64,000 nucleotides of DNA from assembly GCA_026129485.1 (NCBI GenBank), contig JAHCHY010000021.1:18238-82237 (forward strand). Reading direction: 5' to 3'. Both the position numbers and the translations under genes were made by a program. Below the pieces are notes generated by a model. It did not search any database. It was not told the origin of the DNA and saw only the letters and a program-made list of their open reading frames with translations. The stretch is from Cyclobacteriaceae bacterium. GTDB lineage: Bacteria; Bacteroidota; Bacteroidia; Cytophagales; Cyclobacteriaceae. The first letter of the stretch is position 1. Each line of letters begins with the position of its first letter. Below are positions 9,160 through 16,987 of the stretch, piece by piece.

Positions 9160-9390
9160 TTAATTGAGAATCGTAATGGTGGACGCCTCGGCAATGCGAA
9201 GCGATAAGTCATAACCCGAAACCGTTATGCAGACCGGGTCACCCAAAGGAGCCGTAAAGTTGAAGCGCACCACGGTGCCGGGAAGCAGGCCCATCTCCAG
9301 CAGCTTCACTGAAAGCATATCATCCCGAAATCCGGAGATAACTGCAGTTTCTCCGGGCAACATTTCGGCAATGCTTTTCAGGCTCTCCAA
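9160..9390 (-). CDS. feoA: Ferrous iron transport protein A
   Basis: 76 residues with the SH3-like FeoA fold: MLPGETAVISGF, then LLEMGLLPGTVVRF, then DPVCITVSGYDLSLR and a final small strand. FeoA is a small cytoplasmic partner thought to regulate FeoB. The frame most naturally starts at the TTG at 9390; the only downstream ATG would cut the first strand. The start therefore appears to be TTG, which is rare and may limit translation. It leads the feoA-feoB operon. Confidence 0.9.
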   Translation of the reverse strand: MESLKSIAEMLPGETAVISGFRDDMLSVKLLEMGLLPGTVVRFNFTAPLGDPVCITVSGYDLSLRIAEASTITILN

Positions 9391-9415
9391 TCTTATTTAG
9401 ATTAAATTTAAATTG
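9391..9415 (-). promoter_or_regulatory. AT-rich iron-box-like sequence before feoA
   Basis: TTTAGATTAAA at 9397-9407 is a small inverted repeat (TTTA-N3-TAAA) in an AT-rich stretch directly before feoA. It resembles iron-regulator boxes in general shape only. No clear TAnnTTTG promoter is visible here. Confidence 0.2.
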
Positions 9416-9447
9416 TGCGAATATAACGGGAGCAAGACTTCCAAACA

Positions 9448-9609
9448 ATGATTATATTGGGGTTGGTGAAAAAGAAAGCCGCATCAAAAAAGAAGACTAA
9501 AAAAGCAGTGAAGGTTGATCCACCCAAGCCGGTTGACACGAAAGACGACCGTTTTGATTTTGGCGGTCTTCCGGATATTAACCTGAAAAAAAACCTGGGT
9601 TGTGGTTAA
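9448..9609 (+). CDS. Very small conserved-looking protein, Lys-rich N terminus and FDFGGLPDINLKKNLGCG tail
   Basis: A 53-residue frame from ATG 9448 to TAA 9607-9609, with a GTG alternative at 9466. After a strongly basic segment (KKKAASKKKTKK) it has an acidic/Pro region and ends FDFGGLPDINLKKNLGCG. I recall short proteins with a similar FGGLPDxxLKKNLGCG ending in related bacteria, which favours a real gene; no function is known to me. It is divergent from feoA and 14 bases upstream of another very small gene on the same strand. Confidence 0.5.
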   Translation: MIILGLVKKKAASKKKTKKAVKVDPPKPVDTKDDRFDFGGLPDINLKKNLGCG

Positions 9610-9623
9610 CCTTATAATAGCAA

Positions 9624-9770
9624 ATGAAAAAGCCGATCTTTAAGATACTCGCAAAAGTCAATAAGGTAATTCTGCCGCGCATCAGCAAGCGCAATCTTAA
9701 CCGGTTAACCAAATTTGAAAAAGCCGTTGTGGCCTATCGCTATTGGGTTACGATTAATGCGTTGGATTAG
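9624..9770 (+). CDS. 48-residue conserved basic protein
   Basis: ATG 9624 to TAG 9768-9770. The product begins MKKPIFKILAKVNKVILPRI and ends AYRYWVTINALD. Similar short basic proteins, with a LxKxNKxxLP start and a YRYWVTxNALD end, are found in Bacteroidota, some mislabelled as SsrA-binding protein fragments (recollection). No function is known. It is the second gene of a possible two-gene unit and ends 1 base before the convergent murF-alr stop. Confidence 0.55.
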   Translation: MKKPIFKILAKVNKVILPRISKRNLNRLTKFEKAVVAYRYWVTINALD

Positions 9771-9771
9771 C

Positions 9772-12216
9772 TTATATGCTTTCCGTATAAAATACACGCT
9801 TCACTCTTTCACTGGTGCTGGTTAATATCTCATAAGGAATTGTGCCAATGCTTTCCGCTACTTGTTGAATGGGTAAAGCATCTCCGAAAATAATCACCTC
9901 ATCACCTTCGCGTGCATCTATGCCGGTAATGTCGATCATCGTCATATCCATGCATACATTACCCATTACAGGAGCTGTTTTACCATTAACCAATACTTTA
10001 CCCTTACCGTTGCTGAATGCCCTGTTAAAGCCATCGGCATAACCAATGGCAATGGTGGCAATGGTTTTACCGGCTTCTGCTTTGCCCCACCGGCCATAGC
10101 CGACTGTATCCCCGGGCTTAATCTCTTTTACCTGGGATATTACGGTTTTAAGTGTTGCCGCTGGCTTAAGGTCCTGGTTGGGTTCGGTAGTAGGATTTAT
10201 TCCATATAAGCCAATCCCTAACCTTACCATGTCCATCTGGTATTCGGTAAACCGAATTATTCCGGGCGAGTTGAGCATGTGCCGGACAGGGTTAACACCC
10301 AATGCCTCTGAAAACTTTTTGTAGCCGGCATTGAACACCGAAACCTGGTGGCGGGTGTACGCATCATGCGCTGAACCATCGGCTGCAGCCAGGTGCGAAA
10401 AAATACTCGTTACTTCCAGGTTGGGGTTGGCTTTCAGTATTTCAATCGCTTCTGCATAACCAGGAGGTTCGAGACCCAGCCGGTGCATTCCCGTTTCCAG
10501 TTCAATATGAATGCGGCACCGGTTACCCTGAAGGAACCCGGCAAGCGCCTTTATCATACCCACGCTGTAAAGCACCGGTTCAAGGTTATGCATCAGCAAA
10601 GCATGGAAGCTTTCTTCTGCAGCATTCATAACCATAATCGGGACGGTAACCTGGCTTTTACGTAATGCTATTCCTTCATCGGCATAGGCCACACTAAGAT
10701 AATCCACCCGGTGAAACTGCAGCAGGTTAGCCACTTCTTCACTTCCGCTGCCATAGGCAAAGGCCTTTACCATAGCCATTATTTTTACCCCCGGCTTAAG
10801 TTTCGACTTGAAAAAATTGAGGTTGTGAACTAACCTGCCCAGGTCTATTTCCATACGCGTGCCATGTACTTTGCGCTGAAGGAGGCTTACAATTTTTTCA
10901 AACTGAAATACACGGGCGCCTTTCAGCAGGACAACCTCATCGCGTAAACCATTCCACAACGCATGATCCTGCAGCGCCTTACTTGTGGTTTCGAAAAAAT
11001 AGCTGTGCGCAACCGTGTCTTTGAATATGTGCTGATATTGAACAAACAATTTCCCTATTCCCACTAACCGCCCCACACCGCGTTGCCGGATAAGCGCAGC
11101 CATCCGGTTTGCGAGCTGCTCATCTTCCATCCCCGATTGTAATATATCTGACAGCACCAATGTTTTACCCGGTTTACGAATGCTGTTCAGAAAATCGAGG
11201 CTGATCTGAAGACCGGCCAGGTCATTGTTGTAGCTGTCATCAATCAACTGGCAGTTGTTCGTCCCTTGCTTTAATTCCAGGCGCATGGGCACAGCGCGCA
11301 ACGTATTGATGCGTTGCTGAATTACTCCGGGCTGCAAGCCCAGCTCAAGCATAACTACGAGGCAATGAACCAGGTTTTCTACCGATGCCTTGTCCGTTAC
11401 CGGGAGCTCAAAGGTGTACGTCCCGGTTTTGTTTCTTAATGTCAGGAGCCGCGTTTGTAACTCCGCCTTATAGCCGGCTTCTGCTGTAAATGCCCAGCTT
11501 ATTTTTTTTGATTTCAGCTTAGCTACGGCATCACTAACCTGACTATTATCCGAACAATAAACGATCGTTTCCGCCTGCGCAAACAGTTTAAGCTTCTCCT
11601 CAATTTTTTGGTCAAGCGAATCAAACCCTTCATCATGAGCCGTGCCGATGTTGGTCAGCAACCCGATGGTTGGCCTGATCAATTCTGCCAGTATTTCCAT
11701 TTCTCCCGGCTTTGAAATTCCGGCCTCAAAAATTCCAAGCTCATGGTAAGCTTGCATTTGCCATACCGACAAAGGCACCCCTAACCGGGAGTTATAGCTA
11801 CCCGGGTTCTTCACAATTTTATAATCAGGCGAAAGGAGCTGGTAAAGCCACTCTTTTATAATTGTTTTACCATTGCTGCCTGTTATACCAATTACCGGGA
11901 CGATAAACTGGTTGCGGTGATACTTTACAATCTCCTGTAGCGCCTTCAGGGATGACTTAACCAGGAGCACGTTTGCTTCAGGCATCAACGCCAGGTCCAC
12001 TGCACGTTCAACCACAAACTGCCTGATGCCCTGTGCGTACAGATCATTAAGAAAAACATGCGCATCATGCCGCTCGCCATGCATGGCAAAGAACACGGCA
12101 CCCTCGGTAAGCACAATTTTGCGGCTATCCGTAACCAGGTCGGTTACGGGTTTGTCATGGAATATGGCTTGAGGCTTTCCCTCGCAAATTTTCTTTAAGT
12201 CTGAGAACAGCATCAT
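9772..12216 (-). CDS. murF-alr: Bifunctional UDP-MurNAc-tripeptide--D-Ala-D-Ala ligase / alanine racemase
   Basis: 814 residues. Residues 1 to about 445 are a MurF ligase with the P-loop GITGSNGKT near 108 and DDSYNNDLAG in the central domain; it adds D-Ala-D-Ala to the peptidoglycan precursor. Residues from about 450 are an alanine racemase with the PLP lysine in MAMVKAFAYGSG, GIGLYGINPT near the PLP phosphate site, and the catalytic Tyr region VCMDMTMID. The pair makes D-alanine and uses its dimer in one polypeptide, a fusion known in Bacteroidota. Two ATGs are in tandem at the start; the first is used here. csaA ends 2 bases upstream, so the two form an operon. Confidence 0.95.
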   Translation of the reverse strand: MMLFSDLKKICEGKPQAIFHDKPVTDLVTDSRKIVLTEGAVFFAMHGERHDAHVFLNDLYAQGIRQFVVERAVDLALMPEANVLLVKSSLKALQEIVKYHRNQFIVPVIGITGSNGKTIIKEWLYQLLSPDYKIVKNPGSYNSRLGVPLSVWQMQAYHELGIFEAGISKPGEMEILAELIRPTIGLLTNIGTAHDEGFDSLDQKIEEKLKLFAQAETIVYCSDNSQVSDAVAKLKSKKISWAFTAEAGYKAELQTRLLTLRNKTGTYTFELPVTDKASVENLVHCLVVMLELGLQPGVIQQRINTLRAVPMRLELKQGTNNCQLIDDSYNNDLAGLQISLDFLNSIRKPGKTLVLSDILQSGMEDEQLANRMAALIRQRGVGRLVGIGKLFVQYQHIFKDTVAHSYFFETTSKALQDHALWNGLRDEVVLLKGARVFQFEKIVSLLQRKVHGTRMEIDLGRLVHNLNFFKSKLKPGVKIMAMVKAFAYGSGSEEVANLLQFHRVDYLSVAYADEGIALRKSQVTVPIMVMNAAEESFHALLMHNLEPVLYSVGMIKALAGFLQGNRCRIHIELETGMHRLGLEPPGYAEAIEILKANPNLEVTSIFSHLAAADGSAHDAYTRHQVSVFNAGYKKFSEALGVNPVRHMLNSPGIIRFTEYQMDMVRLGIGLYGINPTTEPNQDLKPAATLKTVISQVKEIKPGDTVGYGRWGKAEAGKTIATIAIGYADGFNRAFSNGKGKVLVNGKTAPVMGNVCMDMTMIDITGIDAREGDEVIIFGDALPIQQVAESIGTIPYEILTSTSERVKRVFYTESI

Positions 12217-12218
12217 GG

Positions 12219-12551
12219 TTAAAACAACCTGGCTCCGTTCGGTACAGGTCTTTCAATTGAAGTCAAAACTACGTTATGCTGCTCATCCGGAAACCCCGTT
12301 ACCAAAACCTCGGAAACAAAGTTGGCAATCTGGCGCGCTGGCAGGTTTACCACGCATACTACCTGCCGCCCGACCAGCCGATCTGTCGAATAAAGTGTCG
12401 TAAGCTGGGCGCTCGACTTTTTTACGCCAATTTCGGGCCCAAGGTCAATCCAGAGCTTGTAGGCCGGCTTTTTAGCCTCCGGAAAGGGTTCTGCTCTTAA
12501 AATTGTACCTGCCCGAATGTCGATTATATTAAAGTCTGCCCCTGTTGTCAT
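12219..12551 (-). CDS. csaA: CsaA-like tRNA-binding / export-chaperone domain protein
   Basis: 110 residues from the ATG at 12551. It is one OB-fold tRNA-binding domain: [45 protein letters not shown], with the conserved strand [21 protein letters not shown] and the ending GARLF. CsaA in Bacillus is a dimeric chaperone that assists protein export. The frame extends to a TTG at 12575, but the family N terminus and a -7 box at 12573-12580 point to the ATG. It leads the csaA-murF-alr operon. Confidence 0.88.
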   Translation of the reverse strand: MTTGADFNIIDIRAGTILRAEPFPEAKKPAYKLWIDLGPEIGVKKSSAQLTTLYSTDRLVGRQVVCVVNLPARQIANFVSEVLVTGFPDEQHNVVLTSIERPVPNGARLF

Positions 12552-12572
12552 TTTCAAAATTTTATTACTTTG

Positions 12573-12580
12573 CAAAGCTA
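12573..12580 (-). promoter_or_regulatory. -7 promoter element before csaA
   Basis: On the minus strand TAGCTTTG (12580 to 12573) matches TAnnTTTG. The csaA ATG follows 21 bases downstream. No clear -33 TTTG is visible at the usual spacing. Confidence 0.35.
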
Positions 12581-12620
12581 ACTTTCAAAATAACTGATTG
12601 AGGTTGTAAGGTGTAAATAG

Positions 12621-12959
12621 ATGAAATTAAAGTTTTCATACCTGTTTTCATTAGCGGTGCTTTCACTTGTAGCAGTGGCCACGCACGCCCAGGAGGGTTC
12701 CCAGGGACCAGAAGAGATGCCACCTTCTATGGAATCATCTGCTAAGGAGGACAAGCCCCTGATCTACGAACCTGAAGGAAAAGCTTCCAACAACAATCAA
12801 CAACCTTCTGTCGCTCCAGTTATTACCAGCAAGCCAAAGTCAAAGTCGCCTGATACTGCCAGGAATTCTACCGGAAAACCCGAAGACGAGGCTTTGTCTT
12901 TCAACTTCCTGCTGCACATCATTCAGAAGTTCAAAAGTTCTGACGTGCTCGGCCAATAA
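12621..12959 (+). CDS. Small secreted protein of unknown function
   Basis: 112 residues. An N-terminal signal peptide (about 1-23: basic start, hydrophobic core, cleavage after ATHA) is followed by a Pro/Ser/Lys-rich, low-complexity region without recognisable domains. The C terminus ends in a short amphipathic helix (FLLHIIQKFKSSDVLGQ). It ends 66 bases before the TonB receptor on the same strand, but that receptor has its own promoter and operator, so co-transcription is uncertain. I do not recognise the family. Confidence 0.6.
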   Translation: MKLKFSYLFSLAVLSLVAVATHAQEGSQGPEEMPPSMESSAKEDKPLIYEPEGKASNNNQQPSVAPVITSKPKSKSPDTARNSTGKPEDEALSFNFLLHIIQKFKSSDVLGQ

Positions 12960-13000
12960 CCCGCTGATCAAAATTTTTCGCTGCTTTTCTATTGATGCGC

Positions 13001-13021
13001 TATATTTGCAACTCTGTTGCA
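13001..13021 (+). promoter_or_regulatory. Promoter -7 box overlapped by a TGCAAC-N3-GTTGCA operator (TonB receptor)
   Basis: TATATTTG at 13001-13008 is a -7 box. The inverted repeat TGCAACTCTGTTGCA at 13007-13021 overlaps its last two bases and covers the likely transcription start. A repressor bound here would block initiation. The same arrangement recurs at 15467-15487. Confidence 0.6.
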
Positions 13022-13025
13022 CTTT

Positions 13026-15431
13026 GTGAGAGTCTTATTACTTATCGGGTTTCTCTGGTTCAGCAGCTTGCTGCAAGCACAGGACACTTGTACCTATAGC
13101 ATTCAGGGAATTGTTACAGATGAATCCGGAAGCCCGTTGGCCGGGGCATCTGTGCTGATTGCCAATACCCGCCAGGGTGAAGCCACCGACTTAGCCGGTC
13201 GTTTTAATCTTACTCAGCTCTGCAAAGGCAGTTATACCCTTACAGTTCAATACCTGAGTTATAAAACCGCAGAACAAAAGGTTGTGCTTGAAGCCAGCAC
13301 GACAATCACCATTACGTTGCAACCTGAAGAAATAGTATTGCAGGAAGTACTGGTAGCAGGCCACACAGAAGTAGTTTCCAGAACCAGTAACTCGATTTCG
13401 CTTCATGCAAGAGAACTGAATGAGCTAAAAGGAAAGTCGCTTGGCGAAACCCTGCAAAACATCAACGGGGTTAATTCCATCCAATCCGGCCCGGCAATTT
13501 TTAAACCGGTTATACACGGTGTGCACAGCCAGCGCATTCTGATTTTAAACAATGGCATCCGGCAGGAAGGTCAGCAATGGGGCGCAGAACATGCTCCTGA
13601 AATAGACCCTTTCGTAGCCAATAACCTTACGGTGATAAAAGATGCAGGAGCCATTAAGTATGGTACGGATGCCCTGGGCGGTGTAATTGTGGTAACACCT
13701 GCCGAGCTGCCTATGGATGAAAAGATTGGCGGAGAGCTGCATTTGATTGGCAATTCCAACGGGCGTGCAGGTACCGTTTCCGGGTTACTGGAAGGAGGAA
13801 TCAAAAATCTGAAAGGCTGGGGCTGGCGTGTGCAGGGCACGCTTAGAAAAGCGGGAGATACACAAACCCCCGATTACGTACTTTCCAACACGGGCTTTCG
13901 CGAAAGAAATTATTCTGTGTCAGCCGGCTATCATACCGGGAACAAGGGCTTTGAGGTTTTTTATAGCCATTTCAACACTACCATTGGAATACTGCGCGGT
14001 TCGGTTAGCAGCAGCAGCGAAGATCTTGCGCTTGCCATGAAACGCGATGTACCTCAATACACCACCGATTTTACCTATCGCATCAGCGAACCCAGGCAGG
14101 AAGTTACACACAACCTGGTTAAGCTAAACGGCCATATTCGCAAAGACAAAAATGTTTTCAACGTTCAGTACGGTTTGCAGATCAACAACCGGAAAGAGTT
14201 TGATGTGCGCAGGGGTACACTAACAGAAAAAGCTGCCCTGGCATACAATTTATTTACCCACACTCTTGATGCGGAGTGGGAATCAACTTTGTCTGATACG
14301 CACAATCGTTGCATCGGTATCAACGGCATGGTGCAGGACAACAACAAAATAGATGGCACGCAAACCCTGCCTTTCATTCCCAACTTCAGAAATTATTCCG
14401 GGGGTATTTTCTGGATCGAAAAAATCAATCGTACCAAAATCAGCTATGATTTTGGCTTGCGGTATGACTACCGGTACTATCAGGTTGCCGGGTTTAACTT
14501 TCAGAACAGGCTTTACAAAACACAGTTTGGCTTTGGCAACGTTACCGCCACAGCCGGTGTAAATATGAAGTTGTCAGCTCCGTTTACATTTACCAGCAAT
14601 GTAGGCAGTGCGTGGCGGCCACCCAATGTTGCCGAGTTATACAGTTTAGGCACCCATCAGAGCGCAGCAGCCATTGAATACGGTTTGTTGCTAAATGAAA
14701 TAACCAGCCAGGTAATGGAAATGAAAGGGTCTGGTATAAAAGCCGAGCATGCGCTGAAGTGGGTAAACACCCTGAAGTTTGCAGAGAAGCGGTGGCAGGG
14801 TGAAGTTACCGGTTATGTGAATTACATCTTCAATTACATTTACCTGAAGCCGCGGGGCATTACTGAAGCCGGCCGCGGGCCTTTTGCCTATTTCCGGTAT
14901 ACGCAGACCGATGCTTCCTTTTTAGGTTTGGATGCCAGCATACAGTATGAAATTGCTTCCGGCTTTTCCATTCGGCCCGGAGCCTCGCTGCTACGGGCAA
15001 AAGACGAAGCACAAAATGATTATCTCATTTTTATTCCATCCAACCGGTATGATGTTTCCTTCCGCTACGAAAAGAAACCCGGAAGAGGTCATCATGGATT
15101 TTTCACACAATTGCGTGTGAAGCATATAGCAAAGCAAACCCGCGCGCCACGGGTAGTTTCTCCTGAAGAAATTCTGCAAGCCAGGCAGCAGGGTGTTGAT
15201 TTGTTTGAGCAGGATGCGCGCAATTTTGATTTTATGGCCGCACCTGAAGGCTACTGGCTGGTGGGCTTTAGCACCGGCTTATCTGTTCCGGTTAAACGCT
15301 CCAAGCTGGATTTTCGCCTTTCGGCTGATAACCTGGCCAACGCCCGTTACCGCGAATACACCAACCGCATGCGTTATTTTGCCAATGATGCAGGCCGGAA
15401 TATCTCCGTTGGTGTAAATCTCAGCTTTTAG
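13026..15431 (+). CDS. TonB-dependent outer-membrane receptor with carboxypeptidase-like N-terminal domain
   Basis: 801 residues from a GTG at 13026, chosen because the signal peptide RVLLLIGFLWFSSLLQA starts there; an upstream TTG at 13017 lies inside the operator. Residues about 25-100 form a CarboxypepD_reg-like beta domain (IQGIVTDESGSPLAGASVLI). Then come the TonB plug (about 120-225, with GVHSQRILILNNGIRQEGQQWG and GTDALGGVIVVTPAEL) and a 22-strand-type barrel ending in SVGVNLSF. Such receptors import metal chelates, vitamins or other scarce nutrients using TonB energy. The plug pattern HAPEIDPFVA recalls zinc or iron receptors. A lipoprotein with the same operator follows. Confidence 0.9.
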   Translation: MRVLLLIGFLWFSSLLQAQDTCTYSIQGIVTDESGSPLAGASVLIANTRQGEATDLAGRFNLTQLCKGSYTLTVQYLSYKTAEQKVVLEASTTITITLQPEEIVLQEVLVAGHTEVVSRTSNSISLHARELNELKGKSLGETLQNINGVNSIQSGPAIFKPVIHGVHSQRILILNNGIRQEGQQWGAEHAPEIDPFVANNLTVIKDAGAIKYGTDALGGVIVVTPAELPMDEKIGGELHLIGNSNGRAGTVSGLLEGGIKNLKGWGWRVQGTLRKAGDTQTPDYVLSNTGFRERNYSVSAGYHTGNKGFEVFYSHFNTTIGILRGSVSSSSEDLALAMKRDVPQYTTDFTYRISEPRQEVTHNLVKLNGHIRKDKNVFNVQYGLQINNRKEFDVRRGTLTEKAALAYNLFTHTLDAEWESTLSDTHNRCIGINGMVQDNNKIDGTQTLPFIPNFRNYSGGIFWIEKINRTKISYDFGLRYDYRYYQVAGFNFQNRLYKTQFGFGNVTATAGVNMKLSAPFTFTSNVGSAWRPPNVAELYSLGTHQSAAAIEYGLLLNEITSQVMEMKGSGIKAEHALKWVNTLKFAEKRWQGEVTGYVNYIFNYIYLKPRGITEAGRGPFAYFRYTQTDASFLGLDASIQYEIASGFSIRPGASLLRAKDEAQNDYLIFIPSNRYDVSFRYEKKPGRGHHGFFTQLRVKHIAKQTRAPRVVSPEEILQARQQGVDLFEQDARNFDFMAAPEGYWLVGFSTGLSVPVKRSKLDFRLSADNLANARYREYTNRMRYFANDAGRNISVGVNLSF

Positions 15432-15466
15432 CTTCTGTAACATTGTTGCATATTCCAATTAAACAA

Positions 15467-15487
15467 TATATTTGCAACTGTGTTGCA
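15467..15487 (+). promoter_or_regulatory. Second promoter/operator of the same type (lipoprotein gene)
   Basis: TATATTTG at 15467-15474 is overlapped by TGCAACTGTGTTGCA at 15473-15487. This matches the 13001-13021 site except for the centre base of the spacer. The identical geometry at two adjacent genes argues for one repressor controlling both. Confidence 0.6.
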
Positions 15488-15504
15488 TTTTAAATCCAGT
15501 CTTT

Positions 15505-16101
15505 ATGAAATTCTCTTTCAAGGTTTTTAGTCTTGTGCTGTTGGCAGGCGGTGTACTTATGTTTAGCGGTTGCGATAAGGACCCCGAACCCGAAAACATT
15601 CCGGAAATGATTACACGCGTGGTGCTTACGTTTACGCCCGCAGGAGCTGCCCCGATAGTGGCAGAAGCAAACGACCCCGATGGTGATGGGCCACAGGATA
15701 TTGAGATCGAACCCATTGTGCTGAATGCCAATACCGATTACACGCTTACCATTCAGCTCTATAATGGCTTATACGAACCGACCGATCCGGAGTATAACAT
15801 TACTGAAGAAGTGGAAGAAGAAGGAGATGAGCACCAGTTTTTCTTTGGCTGGTCTGCAGGGTTGTTTACATCGCCAACCGGTACAGGTAATATCGGGGCT
15901 GCCGGGACTGTAAACTATGCTGACGAAGATGCCGGTGGCTTACCGATTGGTTTAACCACCACATGGACTACCGGAACTGCAACCAGCGATAAAAGCTTCA
16001 GGGTCATTTTAAAACATCAGCCAGACATTAAGTCGGTAACATCCACTTCTGCAGACGGTGAGAGCGACCTGGATGTAACTTTCCCGATCAGCATCAATTA
16101 A
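15505..16101 (+). CDS. Lipoprotein co-regulated with the TonB receptor
   Basis: 198 residues from ATG 15505; the frame opens earlier, but only inside the operator. A lipoprotein signal (LAGGVLMFSGC, Cys about 24) puts it on a membrane surface. The mature part is acidic and beta-rich: ITRVVLTFTPAG, then DPDGDGPQDIEIEPIVLNANTDYTL, then DEHQFFFGWSAGLF, then GLPIGLTTTW and the ending DLDVTFPISIN. It looks like a single immunoglobulin-like or barrel-type domain. Homologues beside TonB receptors are familiar in Bacteroidota, but I know no established function. Shared control suggests it helps capture the same substrate (inference). Confidence 0.75.
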   Translation: MKFSFKVFSLVLLAGGVLMFSGCDKDPEPENIPEMITRVVLTFTPAGAAPIVAEANDPDGDGPQDIEIEPIVLNANTDYTLTIQLYNGLYEPTDPEYNITEEVEEEGDEHQFFFGWSAGLFTSPTGTGNIGAAGTVNYADEDAGGLPIGLTTTWTTGTATSDKSFRVILKHQPDIKSVTSTSADGESDLDVTFPISIN

Positions 16102-16121
16102 TTCCAGAGGTTTAGGTTAAG

Positions 16122-16155
16122 GCTGTCGCAGGTAAAGCTGCGGCAGCTTTTTTTT
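16122..16155 (+). terminator. Intrinsic terminator after the lipoprotein gene
   Basis: GCTGTCGCAG at 16122-16131 pairs with CTGCGGCAGC at 16138-16147 (one G-U pair), followed by eight T at 16148-16155. It ends the lipoprotein transcript and touches the stop of the convergent hisA-like gene. Confidence 0.8.
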
Positions 16156-16897
16156 ATTTGTCGGACTTTACCAGGAACTGTTCGAGCTCTTTCAGCTTCA
16201 GAACGCCTTCGTAATAGGCTTTGCCAAAGATTACGGCAAATACCCCAATATCATTCAATCGCTTAATGTCATCTATACCCCGTATGCCTCCGCTGGCCAG
16301 CACCTGCAAATCCGGGAAACGGGCTACGATTTCTTCATAGAAAGAAAAGGCCGGGCCTTCCAGCACGCCATCGCGCGAAATGTCAGTCGACTTTACGTAC
16401 TTCAATCCGCGGTCGAAAAAAAACTGTAAATGATCGAATAATGTAATGTCTGCTTTTTTCTGCCATCCCCGAAACGCAATGTTTTTGCTTTCAATATCGG
16501 TAACATCTGCGCCCAGAGTCATCTTCTCTCGACCGTACGAAATAATCCAGGAGGCAAACAGCTGGGGATTGGTAACGGCAATACTGGATGCCGTGATATA
16601 AGCGGCCCCGTATTCAAAAACCTTTCCAATATCGCCATCGGTACAGATGCCGCCCGTAAAATCAATTTTCAGGTCGGTATGCCCGACAATGGCCTCCAGC
16701 ACGTGGTAATTCTTGGGGCTTCCGCGTTCAGCGCCATCCAGGTCTACCAGGTGCACAACTTCTATTCCATGGTCTTCAAAACGCTTAGCCAGATCCAGCG
16801 GATTTTCGTCATAAGCCTTTTCGCTGGTGGGGTCGCCCTTTCGCATCTTTACCACCTTCCCCTTTCGGATTGCAATAGAGGGAATTACCTGTATCAT
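16154..16897 (-). CDS. HisA-like phosphoribosyl isomerase family protein lacking the first catalytic Asp
   Basis: 247 residues from ATG 16897, a TIM barrel of the HisA/HisF family. HisA converts ProFAR to PRFAR in histidine synthesis. Matching features are VVHLVDLDGAERGSPKN, FTGGICTDGDI, the second general acid/base region LGADVTDIESKNIAFRGW, and STDISRDGVLEGP plus ASGGIRGIDDI for the phosphates. In the first strand, where HisA normally has PAIDL with a catalytic Asp, this protein has IPSIAIRKG, so that Asp is replaced by Ala. No other his genes are nearby. It may be a paralogue with another substrate, so I give no symbol. Confidence 0.75.
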   Translation of the reverse strand: MIQVIPSIAIRKGKVVKMRKGDPTSEKAYDENPLDLAKRFEDHGIEVVHLVDLDGAERGSPKNYHVLEAIVGHTDLKIDFTGGICTDGDIGKVFEYGAAYITASSIAVTNPQLFASWIISYGREKMTLGADVTDIESKNIAFRGWQKKADITLFDHLQFFFDRGLKYVKSTDISRDGVLEGPAFSFYEEIVARFPDLQVLASGGIRGIDDIKRLNDIGVFAVIFGKAYYEGVLKLKELEQFLVKSDK

Positions 16898-16933
16898 TTC
16901 GCCCTGCGTTATTAATCTGTTATTGTATAGTGT

Positions 16934-16941
16934 CAAAAATA
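16934..16941 (-). promoter_or_regulatory. -7 promoter element before the hisA-like gene
   Basis: On the minus strand TATTTTTG (16941 to 16934) matches TAnnTTTG, 36 bases upstream of the ATG. No convincing -33 element is visible. Confidence 0.35.
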
Positions 16942-16987
16942 CCACCGGATTGGTAAAATTCCTTACAGATTTACAGATTGTAGCGGT

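Noticed and set aside
16154-16897. Member of a histidine operon
   Set aside because: No other histidine genes flank it and the first catalytic Asp is missing.
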